A stretch of DNA of 22,721 nt from Isochrysis galbana (lineage: Eukaryota; Haptophyta; Isochrysidales; Isochrysidaceae): the NCBI GenBank assembly GCA_018136815.1, contig JADDIW010000061.1, positions 2,501 to 25,221 on the forward strand. The letters are read 5' to 3'. The position numbers and the translations under genes are program-made. Shown here one piece after another: positions 18,346-22,721 of this stretch (positions within the stretch are counted from its first letter, which is position 1; each line of letters starts with the position of its first letter). Below the pieces are notes generated by a model. That model was not told the DNA's origin, made no database searches, and worked only from the letters and a program-made list of their open reading frames with translations.

Positions 18346-18913
18346 AACACGTGTTTACCGTGCTTCTACAAAAGCCAAACACAGCCGTGTTTTGCCGTGT
18401 TTCAAACCCCCTCCTGTTTGGCCACCGTGTTTATAGCAGCTACGCGCGCGCCCTGCGCGTGGCGCGCTGCCGTGCGCACCCAACGAGCACTTTTGCTATT
18501 AGACAAATAACTTACGCACGGTTTCCTCACTTGGACTAGCACCCTCGTCACCAATCCAATCATCTTCGTCGTCATCATCGTCGTCGCTATCGCACTTCGC
18601 AACATCAGGAGTCCATCCAGCACTTTGCACACGCATCTGCACGTCCATCGTCCATCGACCATCGACTCATCGACTCGTGGCAGTAGACAAGCTTATCTGC
18701 GACGTGATGGCTCATACTCGACCGAGCTTGCGAGTGAATCTGTCCATACACCGACCAATTTCGTTCCGCAGCAGACGCAGCCGCCGGTTGTGACAAAGCT
18801 TGCTGTGCCAAAGCCGCAAGCAAGGGGACATGCTGACATGCTTACCGTAGACAGGCGGCTTTCCTTCATCTGGTCTCCTTTCCCTCCGGTTTCTTCCCCT
18901 CCCGCGGGGAGTC
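18346..18913. other. no supported gene
   Basis: CGTGTTT words recur near 18350-18432, and there is a (CGT/CAT)-rich microsatellite near 18565-18595. The minus-strand frame that reads through here past the cytochrome b561 segment is out of register with it and lacks motifs. Confidence 0.4.
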
Positions 18914-20080
<1,167 letters not shown>

Positions 20081-20106
20081 TGCTGACGGGCTTCAGCCCG
20101 TCAGCA
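20081..20106. other. perfect 12-bp inverted repeat with 2-nt loop
   Basis: TGCTGACGGGCT and AGCCCGTCAGCA flank TC, a GC-rich stem that would be very stable as a hairpin or cruciform. It has no T-run and is in a eukaryotic context, so it is not called a terminator. Confidence 0.8.
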
Positions 20107-20159
20107 TCTCCGAAATCGTTCCCACCGCCGCGCCTACCGCCGGCTTCGCTCCCCTCTCA

Positions 20160-20500
20160 TTGCCCACAGACCAAATGGGTGTTCCCAATTCGTCACCCTC
20201 CCGAATTTGAGCCGGTCTAGTGCCAGATGTTAGAATCCCCATTTCACTCTATCAAAAGCCTTCTCCCAGTCTAGTGCTAGGAGGAGTCCAGGCACCCCTG
20301 TCTCGTCTAGATATGCCTGTGTGAGTTGGAGCGGGTGGGTCGCCTCTCCAATCAGTCTTTTGTGGACAAAGCCCAACTGGTCTTTAGAGATTATGTTTCC
20401 GATCACTTCTTTGAGCCGATTTCTTAACATCTTGGCTGGTATCTTTGTTGTATTCAGGCCTTTTGGGCATGAATGTTTCAGCATGGGAATGGCCACGAGC
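20160..20500 (-). pseudogene. non-LTR reverse transcriptase fragment with internal stop
   Basis: The minus-strand frame reads KIPAKMLRNRLKEVIG, IISKDQLGFVHKRLI, LLLALDWEKAFDRVKWGF and then a TAA near 20230, beyond which HLALDRLKFGRV continues in the same frame. This is the N-terminal palm of an L1/Tx1-like reverse transcriptase: 'YKxLAKxLANRLK', 'ISxxQxGFVxxR', and 'LxLDWEKAFDRV', whose Asp (in LDWEKA) is the first catalytic aspartate (family knowledge). The FxDD motif and the rest are missing, so the copy is a truncated, inactivated remnant. It is next to R1 copy D (20554-20640), but nothing shows they belong to one element. Confidence 0.85.
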
Positions 20501-20553
20501 CTTCTTCGTTATAATGATAAAACATCTGAGCGTTAGTACCGCTACTGCCACTA

Positions 20554-20640
20554 GTAGGGGCTCCGTTGCCGTCGATGGGCTAAGGTCCCTCAGCACTAAG
20601 GTCTAAGGTTATACTGACACAACAATAAAACTCTGACGGT
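20554..20640 (-). repeat. dispersed repeat R1, copy D (short)
   Basis: On the minus strand it starts CCGTCAGAGTTTTATTGTTG and includes TAGTGCTGAGGGACC and GACGGCAACGGAGCCCCTAC, where similarity stops. TAAGGTC is locally duplicated. Only the head of the family is present. Confidence 0.85.
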
Positions 20641-20999
20641 GCCCCGGCCTTCATGCGCGCCTCTCGCAGCGAAACACGAAACCATGGGCATCGGCAGCTG
20701 ACCCGGACCAAAGATCCTGGTTCTATACACACAGCAATATATTTTCACTATGTTTTTATGGACTTGAACGTGTACGTGCCTTTTCCCCGCGCGGGGGACG
20801 ATCTGCGATTCCTGGAAATCGCCCGCGGCGTGGGACAGAGAAGCCAGACAGGCAGTTTTCTGCCACGATACAAGCGGGGAAGACGGGCAGTTATGCGAGG
20901 GGGAGATCGTATCTTGAACCGTCGAGATCATCTTCCCCATAGCAATGGCAGTCTTCCTGCTCGTGTTGAGCGAGTTGTGGAGACCATGCCGGCCCGGGA
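20641..20999. other. no supported gene; possible far body of R1
   Basis: The minus strand is open here as part of a 259-codon frame (21375-20596). The upper part overlaps R1 copy F and the rest has no recognisable motif. It may be the distal part of R1 that copy B lacks. Confidence 0.3.
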
Positions 21000-21454
21000 T
21001 GACCTTTCCACGTGATGGCGTCCGGGGGGATTCGACGAGGATTGTCCTGCCCGGCGCCGTGGTACAGAGCGGACGGCCGTTGCCTTCGTCGCGCGACCCC
21101 CACAGCCGTAGAAGTAAGAGCTGAGGGGTGCTTGGAGTGATTCGATGTGGTAAAGTGTCCTTCTCACCCTTGAACTGGTGAATGCTTGCGGATCTGGCAT
21201 CGGCCACCACTGAAGAATTTGTGTAGACTGACCATATTGTCCAGGTCCCACCAGTTGTGGGAACGTGTGGCCCGCTCGGCAGCCACAAATTCGAAGGAAA
21301 GATTTTCATCGAATTTGTCGAGTCCATTCGATGATGTGTTGCACCCTTGAGCGTCGACGCGCGCGCTGGTGTCATGGAGATTGCGGTGACCTCTCGGCGG
21401 GGGTACCACGTTAGAACTTACAGCGTCGTATGACATCTTGTTAGCTAGCACTCC
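21000..21454 (-). repeat. dispersed repeat R1, copy F (body, separated from head E)
   Basis: The minus strand begins GGAGTGCTAGCTAACAAG, then TAACGTGGTACCCCCGCCGA, GACGCTCAAGGGTGCAAC and CTCGACAAATTCGA, matching the body of copy B from 11641 on. Its first bases continue exactly from where copy E stops at 22202. Confidence 0.8.
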
Positions 21455-22201
21455 AACTAAGTTTATACTTGGTTGCCCCATGGGGGGGCACGAGCCCCCC
21501 CCTCTCTCCACTCCTCCCCTGCCATGGGGGAGGAACCACCCATCCTCCTGGCACGCCTGATGGCTTGCCAGGAGGCCACTGCCCTACTGACCCACTCCCT
21601 TCCCCACAGGCTCGCCCCATTCGCCCATCCTGGCCCCTCGTGGCCAGCCCATTGCTCCAACCCCCCCTCCCCCCCTGGTCGACAGGCAGACAGGTGCAGA
21701 TTGGGGGCCCCAGAGGCTCAGGAGCGCCAGCGAGGGAGAGGCAGGGGAGACCAGGGCCCAGTCCCAGCCTCCTCTGCCCCCAGAGCTGGCCTCCATGAGC
21801 CTCCAGGGGTCGCCAGCAGGCAGCTGGAGGCCTGCCGCAGGCGCGCCATCGCGCGTGCCGCAGGAGAGGGGAGAGAGAGCGCGGAGAAGGGGGTGGGCGG
21901 AGCGAGAGCTCCGCTCACCGAAAAATAGGTAAGTCCCGCACCTGTTTACAGGATAAGTCGGGGCTGAGACCGCCGCCCACTCGGAGACACAGGAGGAAGG
22001 GGGGGAATGATCACCGGGGGGGGGCGCGGGCCACCGGACCATATCTAAGCCCTTCACCCCATTCCCCCTAGTAGTGCACGGGGGGAGTCGCCTTATGGCG
22101 GGGGGAGAAGGGCCGGGGAAGTGGGGGTGTAGAAAGTTTCCTACGTGAGTAGAAAGTAGAGGGTCCACGGCCGCGTGTGCGGTGAGACTATTAAAAGGTT
22201 T
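21455..22201. mobile_element. 747-bp insertion with 17-bp target-site duplication
   Basis: The 17-mer TTGTTAGCTAGCACTCC occurs at 21438-21454 and 22202-22218 in the same orientation, and removal of everything between plus one copy restores R1 as seen in copy B. The insert starts AACTAAGTTTATACTTGG and ends CTATTAAAAGGTTTTT. No clear terminal inverted repeats or poly-A tail is seen, although the T run at the right edge would be a short A run on the minus strand. A minus-strand frame of 194 codons (22168-21584) is Gly/Ser/Pro-rich and unrecognised. The duplication length suits target-primed or similar insertion, but the element class is unknown. Confidence 0.8.
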
Positions 22202-22350
22202 TTGTTAGCTAGCACTCCTAGCCACATACACCGGACGAGCCATGCGCCAACCGCGCACACCCCCATCGCGGGGTAGGGGCTCCGTTGCCGTCGAAGGGCT
22301 ACGGTCCCGCAGCACTAAGGTTATACTAACACAACAATATAACTCTGACG
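22202..22350 (-). repeat. dispersed repeat R1, copy E (head)
   Basis: On the minus strand it starts CGTCAGAGTTATATTGTTGTG and shows GTATAACCTTAGTGCTGCGG, GACGGCAACGGAGCCCC and TCGTCCGGTGTATGTGGC. It is near-identical to copy B over about 150 bp. Directly outside the head lies the palindrome GTCAGCTAGCTGAC (22351-22364). Confidence 0.9.
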
Positions 22351-22402
22351 GTCAGCTAGCTGACTGCGCATGTCAAACCCCGATGGAGTATCTAAAACCC
22401 CC

Positions 22403-22721
22403 CGAGAGAGGGTGAGAGGGAGGGAGAGAGAGGAGGGGGGGGGAGAGAGAGAAAGGGGGAGAGAGAGAGGGTGAGAGGGAGGGAGAGAGAGGAGGGGGGG
22501 GAGAGAGAGAAAGGGGGAGAGAGAGAGGGTGAGAGGGAGGGAGAGAGAGGAGGGGGGGGGAGAGAGAGAAAGGGGGAGAGAGAGAGGGTGAGAGGGAGGG
22601 AGAGAGAGGAGGGGGGGGAGAGAGAGAAAGGGGGAGAGAGAGAGGGTGAGAGGGAGGGAGAGAGAGGAGGGGGGGGAGAGAGAGAAAGGGGGAGAGAGAG
22701 AGGGTGAGAGGGAGGGAGAGA
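22403..22721. repeat. purine-only minisatellite, 58/59-bp unit, runs off the window end
   Basis: GGTGAGAGGG occurs at 22411, 22470, 22528, 22587, 22645 and 22703, so the spacing alternates 59, 58, 59, 58, 58. Each unit has (GA)n, a run of 8-10 G, AAAGGGGG and (GA)n. The plus strand is almost entirely purine, apart from one T per unit. Unit length differences come from the G run. Confidence 0.97.

Noticed and set aside
20081-20106. intrinsic transcription terminator
   Set aside because: A strong hairpin but no T run, and the setting is eukaryotic with introns.
20596-21375. 259-codon minus-strand frame
   Set aside because: It covers the R1 body and an unrecognised flank, in a frame different from that of the similar copy B segment. 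No motif was seen.
22471-22707. 78-codon Glu/Arg/Gly frame
   Set aside because: A translation of the purine minisatellite.

Overview
The window reads as nuclear DNA of a GC-rich eukaryote, most likely a unicellular alga or related protist of haptophyte or dinoflagellate type. That assignment is an inference. It rests on (a) a sulfotransferase-type gene split by canonical GT-AG introns of about 30-135 nt, (b) a C-terminal module of a kind I associate with such algae, (c) very high GC with long GCC-like low-complexity tracts, and (d) abundant decayed retroelements and microsatellites. There are no bacterial operons, tRNAs, rRNAs or CRISPR arrays. I did not find a convincing new multi-gene system; the window is mostly repeat-dominated accessory DNA.

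Layout. 1-1250: a C/T-rich leader and an ORF that may be the decayed start of an LTR-element gag. About 1220-4170, minus strand: the best host gene, a sulfotransferase-like protein with readable exons and splice sites, but with two in-frame TAG codons inside conserved sequence. 4236-4475: copy A of a dispersed repeat family (here called R1). 4758-5222: C-terminal part of a non-LTR retrotransposon ORF2. 5230-7148: GC-rich, then AT-richer DNA without a supported gene. 7149-8117, minus: a Pro/Gln-rich ORF, possibly a retroelement ORF1, with a strong hairpin upstream. 8435-8939: two identical 62-bp direct repeats. 8950-10960: degenerate GCC/GGC sequence whose strand bias flips twice. 10960-11450: CT-rich microsatellites. 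11453-12085: R1 copy B with a fold-back arm. 12085-13940: low-complexity DNA with the first of two inverted ATATCC-rich repeats. 13940-14585: a unit bracketed by GTCCTA palindromes. 14630-15260, minus: weak exon-like stretches. 15415-15840: the second ATATCC repeat, a palindrome cluster, and a copy of the start of the 8.1-kb ORF. 16160-18240: a second 2-kb degenerate GCC tract. 18245: R1 copy C. 18914-19357, minus: the C-terminal half of a cytochrome b561 domain with an apparent frameshift, next to 73 uninterrupted AC units. 20160-20500, minus: a reverse transcriptase fragment with a stop. 20554-20640: R1 copy D. 21000-22350: R1 copy E/F, split by a 747-bp insertion with a perfect 17-bp target-site duplication. 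22403-end: a purine-only 58/59-bp minisatellite.

The two host genes (sulfotransferase and cytochrome b561) show no sign of working together; they are islands in repetitive DNA, and both carry lesions in this copy. The clearest new observations are the R1 family, the insertion dated by its duplication, the TAG codons in conserved sulfotransferase sequence, and the strand-switching GCC tract. Many long open frames here (for example in 8570-10411 and 16348-18272) are artefacts of stop-poor GC-rich repeats and should not be read as proteins.
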